64,000 nucleotides of DNA from Argyresthia goedartella (Eukaryota > Arthropoda > Insecta > Lepidoptera > Argyresthiidae), in the NCBI GenBank assembly GCA_949825045.1, contig OX463829.1:25700715-25764714 (forward strand), in the 5' to 3' direction. Positions 39,901 to 51,900 of this stretch are shown in pieces (within the stretch, counting starts at the first letter, position 1; each line of letters starts with the position of its first letter). Under the pieces are notes generated by a model. It was given only the letters and a program-made list of their open reading frames with translations. It ran no database searches and was not told the DNA's origin. The translations under genes were made by a program, and so were the position numbers.

Positions 39901-42900
39901 CTAATTAGTTGTCCATCTACACGCCTAATCAAATTATGCTCGGCCTAAGTAATGTTAGAAAATCTTTTTTGTTTTAAGTGTTTTAAAATATCCTTAGCAC
40001 TTATCACACTAATAGTGTGACTACTTAAATACACCACCAATTTTTTTTTTATGATCACTACAAATTCAAGAGCAGTTTGAACTCAATGTTTTGGATTTAC
40101 TACTAGGCGTTTCTAATTATCTGGCCACCACTGTATGTTCACGCCATTCTCGTAAACCCAAATCTAACCTAGATTTTAAGCAAAAGATCGATACAGTCAA
40201 TTTAGTGGGGTGGGGCAGAGGATATATATAGATATAGGTAAAGCACAGACCTATATCTATCTATATCCTCACTAGTGCTCCACTAAACTGACTGCATCGA
40301 CTGCGCTAAGGACTGTCCCTTCACTGTGGTTCGGCTAATATATTATGTTCGAACAAAGATCGTGCTTTTATTCATCACTGCTTCGCATCCCATATCTACT
40401 AGCTAACGCAATAATGCAAGGACCGCAAGGATAAATACACCACCTAATTTACTCTAATACACCACACACTAAAGCCAGTCGCGCTCGCCGCGGCTCCTAG
40501 TCACCGCTCGCCCAGTGTGGACGCGCCATGTGTCAAATGTCGTAGTGTCAGTATTTTTTTTCGGTAGATTAATAAGAAATAGATTGTAGTAAAAGTAAAT
40601 TTTGACTTTTGTGCATCGATATAAATACTAAGGATAGGCCTTCCCGTGCTCAATTTCTTACCATTTTGAGGCTAAGAAAAATAGCGCCCCTGTCGGAATT
40701 CGTCGGAACCAAGACAGTACGAAAAATTGTAACGGCGGCGTCACGGTCGGTCACGTTCCGATTTGTGGTGTATAGACACAATATTAGGAAAGTTGATCTA
40801 CGGATAACTCTCAAATACCCGGTGACTTTTAATCGGTGATTAGGAGTAGAAATAAAATATCTAGCTAAAATTTTACTTAAGGGGCGAGGTCTCACGCAAT
40901 TACCTCATGTTCAATATATAAAAAGTTGAAACATAATTAAATAGGCATATAAATTTTTGTCTTTGCCGTTAAATTATGAAAGAGGGTGTAAGCTCACAGA
41001 TACACAATAGTAGCGTGACTTGGAATTTAAGATCTTGATTTTGATTTATAAGTAATAAAATACCTAATCATAGAAAAAGTTATGAAAATTGGTACCTGAT
41101 ATTACTGATTAAGTCATCGTGTATAAAATAGAGTATTTAGCAATACATTACACGCTAACATAGCGTCACGTCTTTTCCCATACGGGCTGGCAGAGGCACA
41201 ACTGTGCCGGTCTGTGCCCACTTAGCTAGTGATTTAATACTCCATCTTGCGTGTCAGGGGGCAAGCCCATCGCCGCAGCTAATGTAATGAAGCCGGAGTA
41301 ATGAAGATTTCCTCACGATGTTTTCCATCACCGTTAGGACATCCGCACAGTGGTCTAGGATTTGTTCCTCCATACTCATAGGAACATAATGTCTGGAATA
41401 ATTATAAAAAAATATGCAATGTCTCCGGTATACCTTCTTATATGTCATATTAAAACATGGAGTGGATTAGTTGCTCCACAAGTGAGAAAAAAAATGTTGA
41501 TTATTTTTTTTGTATGGGAGAAAACACTTAAAGTACATTATTTCGGAACTAATTACAACTGATGGGCTGGTGCTCACATGGTCTATTGTACCTTGCACGC
41601 TGAACATAATGACATATAATTCATGCACTTTTCGGTGCAGCTTTGGATGTAGTTAACTTTTAAAAAATTAAATATTTAGTATGAGCGTATTCGTTTATGT
41701 TCGACATCATGAGAGTAGTTCATAGGTAGATAGATAGATAGATAGATAGATAAATTAATTTATTCATTGCAACATGGTACACACACAAATACATAATTTT
41801 AACTCAAACTTTAAGAAGAAAAATCTGCAAAAAGAAAACAAAACACAGCAGTTAAATAAAACAAACAATAAATAATAAAATTATACAAGCAAAACATTAA
41901 GGTACGGTAAGGATAACTATGTGGTATTGTGACTGTACCGCGACAATGAAATGGCCCTGACTCAGCAATGTCACAGACGAATCTGTGACGCTGATATTCT
42001 GCCAGAGCCAGTACGGACGAGACAACGGTCTGCTCAAGTACACATTTAACAACGTAAAATATGATGATTTTAATAAAATTGTTGAATAAAATAAATAGGT
42101 AGAATGCAGCAAACATGAATACTAGGTACTTGTGTTTATGTAGGTGCATCATCAATAACTTTGGGGATGTCGTTAGTTAATAGCCCGTTATAATAACTTT
42201 GGGGATATTGCTAGTTAATAGCCCGTGTTTGGCTTTTATGAATAATAATGAGTTAAAGAAATTACATTGAATGACTAACCAGATCGTTATAGTAATGGTT
42301 TAGTTTCAAGCTTAATGAAAAACATTAATTAAGGGAATTCCAATATATATAGGGACATTTAAGATGGGTTAATTCAGTAGTTTCTCGCACTTGTAAGCGC
42401 TTACTATACTTCATACGTTCTATTCATTTCCGCGTTATAATGGAAGGATTTGTAACCAATTTGGACATTTTCATGTTTGTTGCAAATAACAGTTGTTTCT
42501 CAGAGCCCATTGTATTATTTGAAGTTTTTGTGAATGCGGTTAACTTATCAGAAAGTGAAAAGAAAGAATTGAAACAATTCTGCCAGACATATACATGCGC
42601 TTTGAAACAAAAGTGGATCTTGTCTAGCCGTGCGAGGCATACATTTATCAAGAAGTTTGAAACATGGTTGGGAAAAGACATAATATGGCCTAAGAATTTG
42701 AAGGAAAAGATGACACCATTATTGTCAGCAGAGAAACAGCCATGTTCCAGTTCTCATTTCAGTGTAAATGAGGATGCATCAACATCCTGCCAACCAGATA
42801 TGTGCAGTGTAAGTACCTCAACATCAATTATGATTGAAAGGAAACCGTTTTCGGAGTTAAGCCCCCTACAGAAGAGAAGGAGAGTGCAAGAACTCTTAAC

Positions 42901-45900
42901 AAACTCTAACAAACTCTAACTCTTAACATGCGCTTTGAAACAAAAGTGGATCTTGTCTAGCCGTGCGAGGCATACATTTATCAAGAAGTTTGAAACATGG
43001 TTGGGAAAAGACATAATATGGCCTAAGAATTTGAAGGAAAAGATGACACCATTATTGTCAGCAGAGAAACAGCCATGTTCCAGTTCTCATTTCAGTGTAA
43101 ATGAGGATGCATCAACATCCTGCCAACCAGATATGTGCAGTGTAAGTACCTCAACATCAATTATGATTGAAAGGAAACCGTTTTCGGAGTTAAGCCCCCT
43201 ACAGAAGAGAAGGAGAGTGCAAGAACTCTTAACAAATAGTACGGAAAGCCTTGCTTACGCAACAGGTTTAAAAGCAGATAGCCAGGATGCAGCAGATATA
43301 ATAAAACTTGTTATCGAGAAACCTGAAGAGGCAACAAAGTTAAAGGAATTATTGAAGCCGAAAAAAGCAGTGCCCATATATTCCGCAGATAAAGCTTTAG
43401 GTATTTTGACCTCTTTGAAGCTATCAAAGTGGCAATATTTGACTATGAGAGCTAGTGCAATAGCAGAAGGAGTGTCACTTTATCCTGCATACAATGCCAT
43501 CCTAGAGGCAAAAAAGGAAGTCTACACATCAAGAGAAACCACAGAATTCAACAAAAGTGGCGCAAGAGTACAGCTTCAAGCAGTTTTGGACAAAACTGTA
43601 GCTAGATTTGGAAAATTCTTACGTTTGGAAGATTCGCTGGCTGGTAAAGAACTGTTGCTAATTTGCAAATGGGGCTTTGATGGAGCTTCGGGACAAAGCC
43701 TTTACAAGCAAGCAACTGACGGAGATGATGACTCCAGTATATTCATGTGCTCCTTTGTGCCTTTGCGCTTTGTATGTGGTGAGAAAGTGGTGTGGGAAAA
43801 CTCAAAACCATCTTCTACAACGCTGTGTAGATCACTTTTCTTCAAGTTTGTCAACGAAAATAAGTTAGATATATGCCAAGAACAAGCCCTAATAGAAGCC
43901 GAGATTGCTGCCCTGGAGCCTTCTATTATGGGGAGCCACGCTGTTAAGCATTCCATGCTTATGACAATGATAGATGGAAAAATCACTTCTGCACTATCAA
44001 ACACATCAACGCAGACTTGTGACATTTGTCGAGCTACCCCTTCGGAAATGAATCAGTTAGAAAAGGTTTCACAGTGAGTTATTCAATAAAGTAATAAAAT
44101 AACGTTGTCGTTCTGCATTACATTACTTGCCTTTTTACTAACTTGTTTATTTTCTTTACAGAAAACCAGTTTCAGAAGAGATTTACCAATATGGTTTATC
44201 CACTCTTCATGCGTGGATCAGGTGTATGGAGTGTCTGCTCCATATTTCGTACAGACTGGACTTTAAGAAATGGCAAGCCAGAGATGACAGTAGTAAGCAG
44301 TTGATGAAAAGTAGAAAAGAAGCAATGCAACATAAGTTCCGTGATGAAATGGGCCTTTTAATAGACATCGTCAAACAAGGTGAGTTAAAATTATTATTTC
44401 ATAACGATTCTTTTCTCCAAGTTGATTATTATATTATAAATATAAATTTGATACCTATTAAAGTATATTTAATGTCCCTACCGAGGGGCACAGGCTTTTG
44501 CCCGGATACGAGTAAGATTGAGCCATATCTCTTCTCCTAGTGCAGTATTATTTTTTGTTCTAGGCTCGGGGACCACAAATGACGGGAACACAGCCAGAAC
44601 TTTTTTTAGCAATCCAGAAAAAACTGCAGCTATCACAGGCTTGGATTCGGGTTTGATCCAAACATTTGATACAATTTTGCGTGTACTTGCCTGTGGGGAA
44701 CCCATTAACATTGAAGCGTTTGAAAGTTTTGCGCGGCTTACTGCAGAAATGTATGTAGAGCTCTATGGCTGGTATAACATGCCTTCGAGTGTCCACAAAC
44801 TTTTACTGCATGGTGCTGAAATCATCAAACACTTTAATGTTATTCCCATTGGAAAATTATCAGAAGAGGCATCGGAAGCTAGAAACAAAGACTTTAGAAA
44901 AATCCGGGAACATCATTCGCGCAAATTTTGTCGGGAAGCGACAAACGAAGACATATTTTATAGTCTTCTTGTGTCGTCAGATCCCTACCTGTCTAGCATA
45001 AGACCTGTGTTAAGAAAAGGTAAAAAAACGCTCGTGACTTATGATATGAAACATCTCATAATTAATGACGATTCAGTGATAGATAAAGAAAACATAGAAT
45101 TTGTTGATGTTAATGCATCATTGATGGACTCGGATAAAGAGGACTGTGATGATGACTAAGCTAAGACTCACTTTTTTATTTTGTCCTTGACGTCTTTTAT
45201 TAGATATATCATAGTAATATTTGTGTTTTTATTGCAGTATGTTGTATAGGTATTACGAATCATGTCATTAAATTAAGAGATTACCTAAATATTTGTGATT
45301 AGTACATAGTTTCTAATTCTAAGAGTTACCCAAATATTTGGTATATCTATACATATTTAAATTACCTCTATTATTGTTAATAAAGATCATTAGCAGCCTG
45401 TTGACTAATGACAGGTTTATTGTTATTGATGTATTTTGCCTTATTTTTTTTACTTTTTAACAAGCTATTATTAATTATTATATTAACCATATTGTAATTT
45501 CCGTATCAAAAGAATAAAATAAAATAACTTATAAACTTAGTTTTTGTTATTATCTGCATTTCTATTATTTTTACGGTATTTTCACTCTCAAAGAGATCGG
45601 CTGGCATCTCATTATGTCAAAGATTATAATGATAAAGCTGATACAAAAAATTCAAAATTTCAAAAAATAACTACTTCCAAAAGCTGCACCGAAAAGTGCA
45701 TGAATTATATAACATTATGTTCAGTATGCCATGTATAATAGATCATGTGAGCACCAGCCCATCAGTTGTAATTAGTTCCGAAATAATGTACTTTAAGTGT
45801 TTTCTCCCATACAAAAAAATAATCAACATTTTTTTTCTCACTTGTGGAGCAACTAATCCACTCCATGTTTTAATATGACATATAGGGAGGTATACCAGAG

Positions 45901-48900
45901 ACATTACATATTTTTTTATAATTATTCCAGACATTAAGAATAAAGAATTTCCTATGAGTTTGGAGGCCAAATCCTAGACCACTGTGATCCGGTTAGATTA
46001 TTTATCCTTATATTATTCTGTTGCGTCGCGCGTCGCTACAAAGTAACGTCAGTCGAATGGTTGATTTTCGTTTGAGGATTTTTTCGAGAACAATATTTTA
46101 TAGATAATCAATTTGAAGCCAATAGTAATAGAAAATATAATACTTACTTGTGATACGACACTTCCTGTTTTTGTGTTTTGCGATTTGGGTATGATTTACA
46201 ATGGATTTACACCTTTTTACGTCGCAGGTCACCATTTTTGTTTTTGCTGCCGATATGTCAATCGGCTGTTACCGTCCAAGCGCGACTGATTGCAAACAGT
46301 CCAATTTTCCCGATTTTGTACTGTTTTTGTAGCGACACTTTCAAGCGCTTCGTGCCCTGTCCCTACTATTCAAGTCTGTGCTTTTGTGTATATTTTATTA
46401 ATTGTTTAGGTGTCGTTTGTGTCTCCTACCGAATAAACTTTGCTTCTGCCTCCCCGTGAAGGAAAAAGGTGGTGCGCTGCGCCTTTTGTAAAAGATGAAT
46501 ATTGTCGGGGGGAACAGGACGTCTGCAGGAAATGATCCCACAGCCCAGCACGGTACCCCTGGGTAGTGTTAACGAGCAACGAATCAATACAAAAAATTGC
46601 AGATTCTCGAAAGAAAACTTGTCCAAGTAAAGTGAAATCTGTGACGCGAAACACACGTAACTTCGATGAAATTAACCTGAGTTGTTAGATCGTCTTTAGT
46701 AGGAAATTGATTTTGATTGATGATTATTTTGTCCAGGGCCTGACAGCAACCACGGTGGGCGAAGAGAAGAAATACAACCCTCGCCTTACGAAGAGTTTGG
46801 ACGAGTTCATCAAGATTATGGCTGGCCTGAATCTGCCTTACCCCAAGATGATCGGTGAGTCACGCCAATGTCTTTGTCTAAAGTACTATTTTTAATTTGA
46901 GGCCAGAAATGTACACAACAAATTTCATTTTCTTGAAAATGAACAAACCGTTGACTTTGACATTCATATTCGATTGTTTGTACTGGAAAATGACAGTTCA
47001 TTGTTTACATTTCTGGCCTCAAATTAAAAATTCCACTTTAATGACACCTAATCTCAAACGGTCTTTGCAGATGGCGCTGGTGTAACCAACCACACCAGCT
47101 GGAGCCTGTCTGTCTGTCAAAGTTGCCAAAGTCTTTTACTTCTTATAATATGAGGCGTGCTAATCATTTGAGGTTATTTTTGACGTGGTTTTGAACCTAA
47201 CCTCAGATGAATGAAACTCGTACACTGCGAGATTTTTGAGTTTGAAAATTTAAATATTATTTAAATTATATATGTCACCGTGAGCTTGTCAAAACCGTTA
47301 GTATGTAATCTAACATTTTTTCTCTCGTTAGTTTATAAACTATCGATAAATTGTAAACTGTACCGTACTGCTTACGATATGACACGTTAGTTTATAATAA
47401 TACCGTTAAATTGTGAACTGGTTTAAACTTGAATTGCAAACGAAATACCAGGGCAAACACTGCGGTAGCTTCGGTGAATACTAGAGGGGGCGAGCGTAGC
47501 GAGGCCCCCGAATAGTCTTCGTGTTAGTTTGTCATGTAAGAACAAAATAAACGTAAATTCTAAAACCTGTCGGTCTCGTTTACAATTTGTTGATAGTTTA
47601 CAAACGAACACGTTACGGTGATATATACACAGTCAGGTCATAAGTTCTGTCACACAATAAAAACTTTTGAATTTAGAACGCTAGCCACAAAAAAGTTTAT
47701 TGAATTCGAATTTCGAATTTTTCATGAAAATAAAAATGTGTACTTTTTAGAATTTTCCTCATTTTTAAATATGGAGTGGACACTTAAAGAAGACCGTGTC
47801 GCAGTTATTGCGTTGCATCGTTGCGGTTACGCGCCAATTCAGATTTTCGACTTACTGAAAAATTGTAATATAACCAAAAGATTCGTTTATCGTACCATAA
47901 AACGATACAATGAAGACTCTAGTGTAGATGACAGGTCAAGAAGTGGTCGCCCTCGCTCTGTTAGGACTCCAGCAGTGATAAAAGCTGTGAAGGCGCGAAT
48001 TCAAAGAAATCCCATACGTAAGCAGAAACTGTTGGCCCTTCAGATGGGGTTAAGCAGGACCACGGTGAAAAGGGTGTTAAATGAAGACTTAGGGCTTAGG
48101 GCATATCGAAGAAAAACAGGACATCGTTTGGACGCTCGTTTAATGGACCTGAGACTGAAGAGATGCCGCGCTTTGTTGAAGCGGTACGCGGGAAAAAAGC
48201 ATCGGGAAATTCTTTTTTCGGATGAAAAAATTTTCACCGTGGAGGAGAGCTACAACAAACAAAATGATAAGGTGTACGCACACAGCAGTGAAGAAGCGAG
48301 CAACCGTATTCCGCGTGTCCAACGAGGTCATTTTCCATCCTCGCTCATGGTTTGGTTGGGAGTCTCTTATTGGGGCTTAACTGAGGTACATTTTTGTGAG
48401 AAAGGCGTAAAAACGAATGCAGTTGTGTATCAAAATACAGTCCTCAAGAACCTTGTGGAACCTGTTTCTCATACCATGTTTAATAACAGGCACTGGGTAT
48501 TCCAACAAGATTCTACGCCAGCTCATAGAGCGAAAAGCACACAAGACTGGCTGGCGGCGCGTGAAATCGACTTCATCCGGCACGAAGACTGGCCCTCCTC
48601 CAGTCTAGATTTGAGTCCGTTAGATTACAAGATATGGCAACACTTGGAGGAAAAGGCCTGCTCAAAGCCTCATCCTGATTTGGAGTCACTCAAGGCATCC
48701 TTGATTAAGGCAGCCGCCGATATTGACACGGACCTCGTTCGTGCTGCGATAGACGACTGGCCGCGCAGAATAAAGGCCTGTATTCAAAATCGCGGGGGTC
48801 ATTTTGAATAAACTTTATTACCATAAGAATCTATGTTTTATTAAGTTCATTTTGCTATATAAATGTTTACATAAATAATAAACATGTCTAAATTATTTCA

Positions 48901-51900
48901 TATTGCACATGTGACAGAACTTATGACCTGACTATGTATGTTACCGGCCAAACCCGATTTCAGGACAAACTAGTTTTACCTAGGATAAACTATTATTTAT
49001 CTCTTTGGCCAGACATTATCTTGCCATGTGGGTTTCGGGCAATGTGATAACACAGATACTATAAGGGAAAACACTGCGGCAGCTTAGGTGTAGGGTAAAG
49101 GGGGTGAGCGAAGCGAAGCCCCCTTTATCCTTCGTGTTAGGTTGAACATGTAAGAACAACAATATTATCATAGGGCAGCAGAGTACCAATGAAAATAAAC
49201 TTATCCTAGGCAAAACTAGTTTGTCCTGAAATCGGGTTTGGCCTGTAACATATATAAGCCGTAATGAGTGTAATGCCTAGCTAACTAACAGTACGCTGTA
49301 TGGCTGACAATATGTCAAGTGTCAATGAATGATTCTGCACGCAAACTGCTTACAGCGCTCTGGGTCAAGTATAACATATCATTTATAGATTGCTTCTGGC
49401 CCTACACTATGATAGGATGAAACAGCGACGTCACACACTTACACATCCAAGACCGGGTGTGTCTGTTTTCTTCCTCCCCACCCGGGATTCGAATCCGGTC
49501 CACAGAGGTCGTCGTCGGTCGATATAGAAGAGAACTGGAGGCGAACAGTCAGCCGCTTACAGTGAGCGTGATGTGGCAATGCCTAATGCCTTCGGGCACA
49601 TGCTGACCGTTTCCGAAAACACATTCTGGGAGACACATTATCGGGAATCGGATTATTAAGGAAACGGTAGTGACGGGAACGGGTGTTTTGGGAAACGCAT
49701 GTTCCGGACATGCCTAATGATATGCAATAGACGGCGCGTTTTTTTTGTTGGCGGATGATGTCAATCGATCATTCAATCAAATGTATTTATTACTGTAGAT
49801 ATTTACATATACGACATTTACATATAGCAATCGACATTTTTTGTCTCTTCTCTACATTGTACCACTGTGGGAGAAGAAGGGCGTAGAAACTCCCACAGAT
49901 TGATCTTTAGATCTCTTTTAAAAATTGCTAGTGCTTAGCTAATACAAATATTACAATATTAGATTAGTTAATAATTATTGTAATTAATAAGCAGGAATAA
50001 ATAATTACAAAATTATAAACAGCAAGGTCTGTTTTGAGCCAGATTAACCCCATACAGTCCCGTCATTTAAGTAATCTTGAACATTCTAATATCCATTTTT
50101 CGACAAAGTCACTTTAACATTGTTTTTAAATTGCTGAAAAGGCAATTTCAGATCTCCAGTATGTTGTTCTAGTAGAGAATGCAGTAATGCACTGACCCTT
50201 GAAAGAATTGCTAACCTTCGGGAATCTAAACCGGGGTGCAACTAGTCTGTGATTATTTCTTAGGTTAGTTAACATTACAGCTATCGCTAAATTTGAAAAA
50301 TTTTGTAAGGTTCTTGCGTACATCCATTATGTTCGAAAATAAATTGACTAGCTACAGTTTATACGGTGGTGGTCATATAATTGCAGACACTGAATGAATA
50401 TTAACATAACTATGCTATTCCTCTCTATATTTTTATTAGTATATTATTGGAACTTCCTACACAATACGCCTAGCGGGTAGTGACCCTGCCTACGAAGCTG
50501 ACGGTCCTGGGTTCGAATCCCGGTAAGGGCAAATATTTGTGTAATGAACATGAATATTTGTTTCTTAGTCTTGGATGTTTTCTATGTATTTACATAAGTA
50601 TATCGTCTCTATTTAATTTATCGTCGTCTAGTGCCCATAACACAAGCCTCATTGAGCTTACTATGGGCCTAGTTAGATTTGTGTAAAATTGTCCTCTATT
50701 ATTATCCTCCAATATTAATTTTAAAATACTTAAGTACTGTACATTGCTAATACGAAATATTATCAACAAAACTTGTCTGTTCCTAAGCTTTTATTCGGTT
50801 ATCCTAATTGTTTTGTTATTGTTTTTTAAAGGTCTTTGTTGATAAATAATACGCTAGTAGCAAAAGCAAAGTATTAGCAGTTTAAATGGTCATTCCTGGG
50901 TTTGAAAGATATTCTTATTTTTTCAGGTAAACATTAAAACATATTAAAACTATTGGCATAGGCAATGAATATGAAAATAAGTGTATAATGTAATAATTTC
51001 TTACATCCTACCCCAAAGTCCACATAAGCACTTCAAGTCCTGAAAAACAGCCCCACTCTTTGATATTTCCGCCCCCATGTTTGACTACATTGATATACTT
51101 TGGATATTTTATTTGATCGGGGGACGTTTAACATATTGTTTTTCGTCAGAATCAATCGTATAAATTTTTGTTTCATCAGAAAAAAGCGCATGTTCATATT
51201 TTTTAGCAAATGCTATTCTTGCCTTAACATTTTGCTTTTTCAAAAGTGGCCCCTTCCGAGACATTCTTCTTTTCTTGCATTCGTCTTCTTGTTATCTATC
51301 TATCTTTCTATATTTCCTATGAAAGTTCAAAATAATCTTCCTAGTGGATGAATCGCAACTTTGGTTTTCTTCCCATATTTATTGGTTTCAAACGTATTTA
51401 TTAATGGGAAATATTAAACTGCCCATCAAAAATACTGATTTGCACAGAAAATATCAGGGCAAAATGCTGCCGTAGCTTAGGTGAAGGGTAAATAGAATTT
51501 TGGAATATGGAATCGCTCGTTTCGCTCTGAATTCAAAATAGCGCCTTCGCCGTAAACATATTATTTGGCTCCCTTGTTATATTATCTACTAGTCCCACAT
51601 TTTAAGAATACAACATCGTGTATGGTATTATAACAATAACACTAAATTAAATACCTATTTAGCTTATAGTTTATTTATTTCATAAGAAATAGTTACAAAG
51701 TTCTACTTAAATAACTTATAGTAGGATGGATGTTTCTTATAATTAATGACAAGTTGCGAAGTTGACTTTTAAGTAGAAGTTGACACAATGAAGTCTGAAC
51801 TAGTGTTATACCACTGTATCTCTGATGGTACTTCCATAATTAAGTATTTGGTGGTCAATAAGGGATGTCTTTAATTATGTGACCGCCCATCTCCACTTCG

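Larger units (their letters stand above)
42440..45159 (+). pseudogene. Transib/RAG1-like transposase, 3 exons, one in-frame stop
   Basis: Exons 42440-44073, 44162-44379 and 44564-45159 with good GT-AG introns (GTGAGT donors both times) and matching phases. Exon 1 contains an exact 333-bp tandem duplication; without it the product is 704 residues, the usual Transib size. TAA at 42917-42919, at the duplication junction, is the only disruption I see. Motifs: [18 protein letters not shown] near the N-terminus; [15 protein letters not shown] with the first catalytic Asp (residue 303 without duplication); [19 protein letters not shown]; a CxxC stretch [14 protein letters not shown], like RAG1 [52 protein letters not shown]; and [20 protein letters not shown], aligned with the RAG1 segment around its catalytic Glu. 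I cannot place the second Asp with certainty. An acidic tail ends EDCDDD. Confidence 0.8.
41346..45986 (+). mobile_element. Transib/RAG1-like transposon, near complete
   Basis: 4641 bp, flanked by ATCCG at 41341-41345 and 45987-45991: a perfect 5-bp, GC-containing target duplication as made by Transib and RAG transposases. Both ends start CACAGTGGTCTAGGATTTG. The first seven bases equal the consensus RSS heptamer of V(D)J recombination. The terminal inverted repeats are unusually long, about 320 bp each, with strong similarity throughout. Between them: a LINE-like insertion (about 41715-42140), a short 38-bp direct repeat (42151-42226), and a three-exon transposase gene. No RAG2-like gene is present. 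ETHE1 intron 5 houses it in the same orientation. Confidence 0.85.

Noticed and set aside
40225..40275. Palindromic TATAGATATAGGT region as an origin or promoter
   Set aside because: Imperfect AT palindrome with no other signal.
41346..41400. Complete 12/23 recombination signal (heptamer, spacer, nonamer) at the Transib-like ends
   Set aside because: The heptamer is perfect, but at 12 or 23 bases after it I find nothing like ACAAAAACC.
44226..44540. 104-codon frame running through transposase exon 2 into the intron
   Set aside because: It reads past a good GTGAGT donor; splicing to 44564 restores the RAG1-like alignment.
45160..45654. RAG2-like second gene in the transposon
   Set aside because: No frame of suitable length and no Kelch-type pattern on either strand inside the element.
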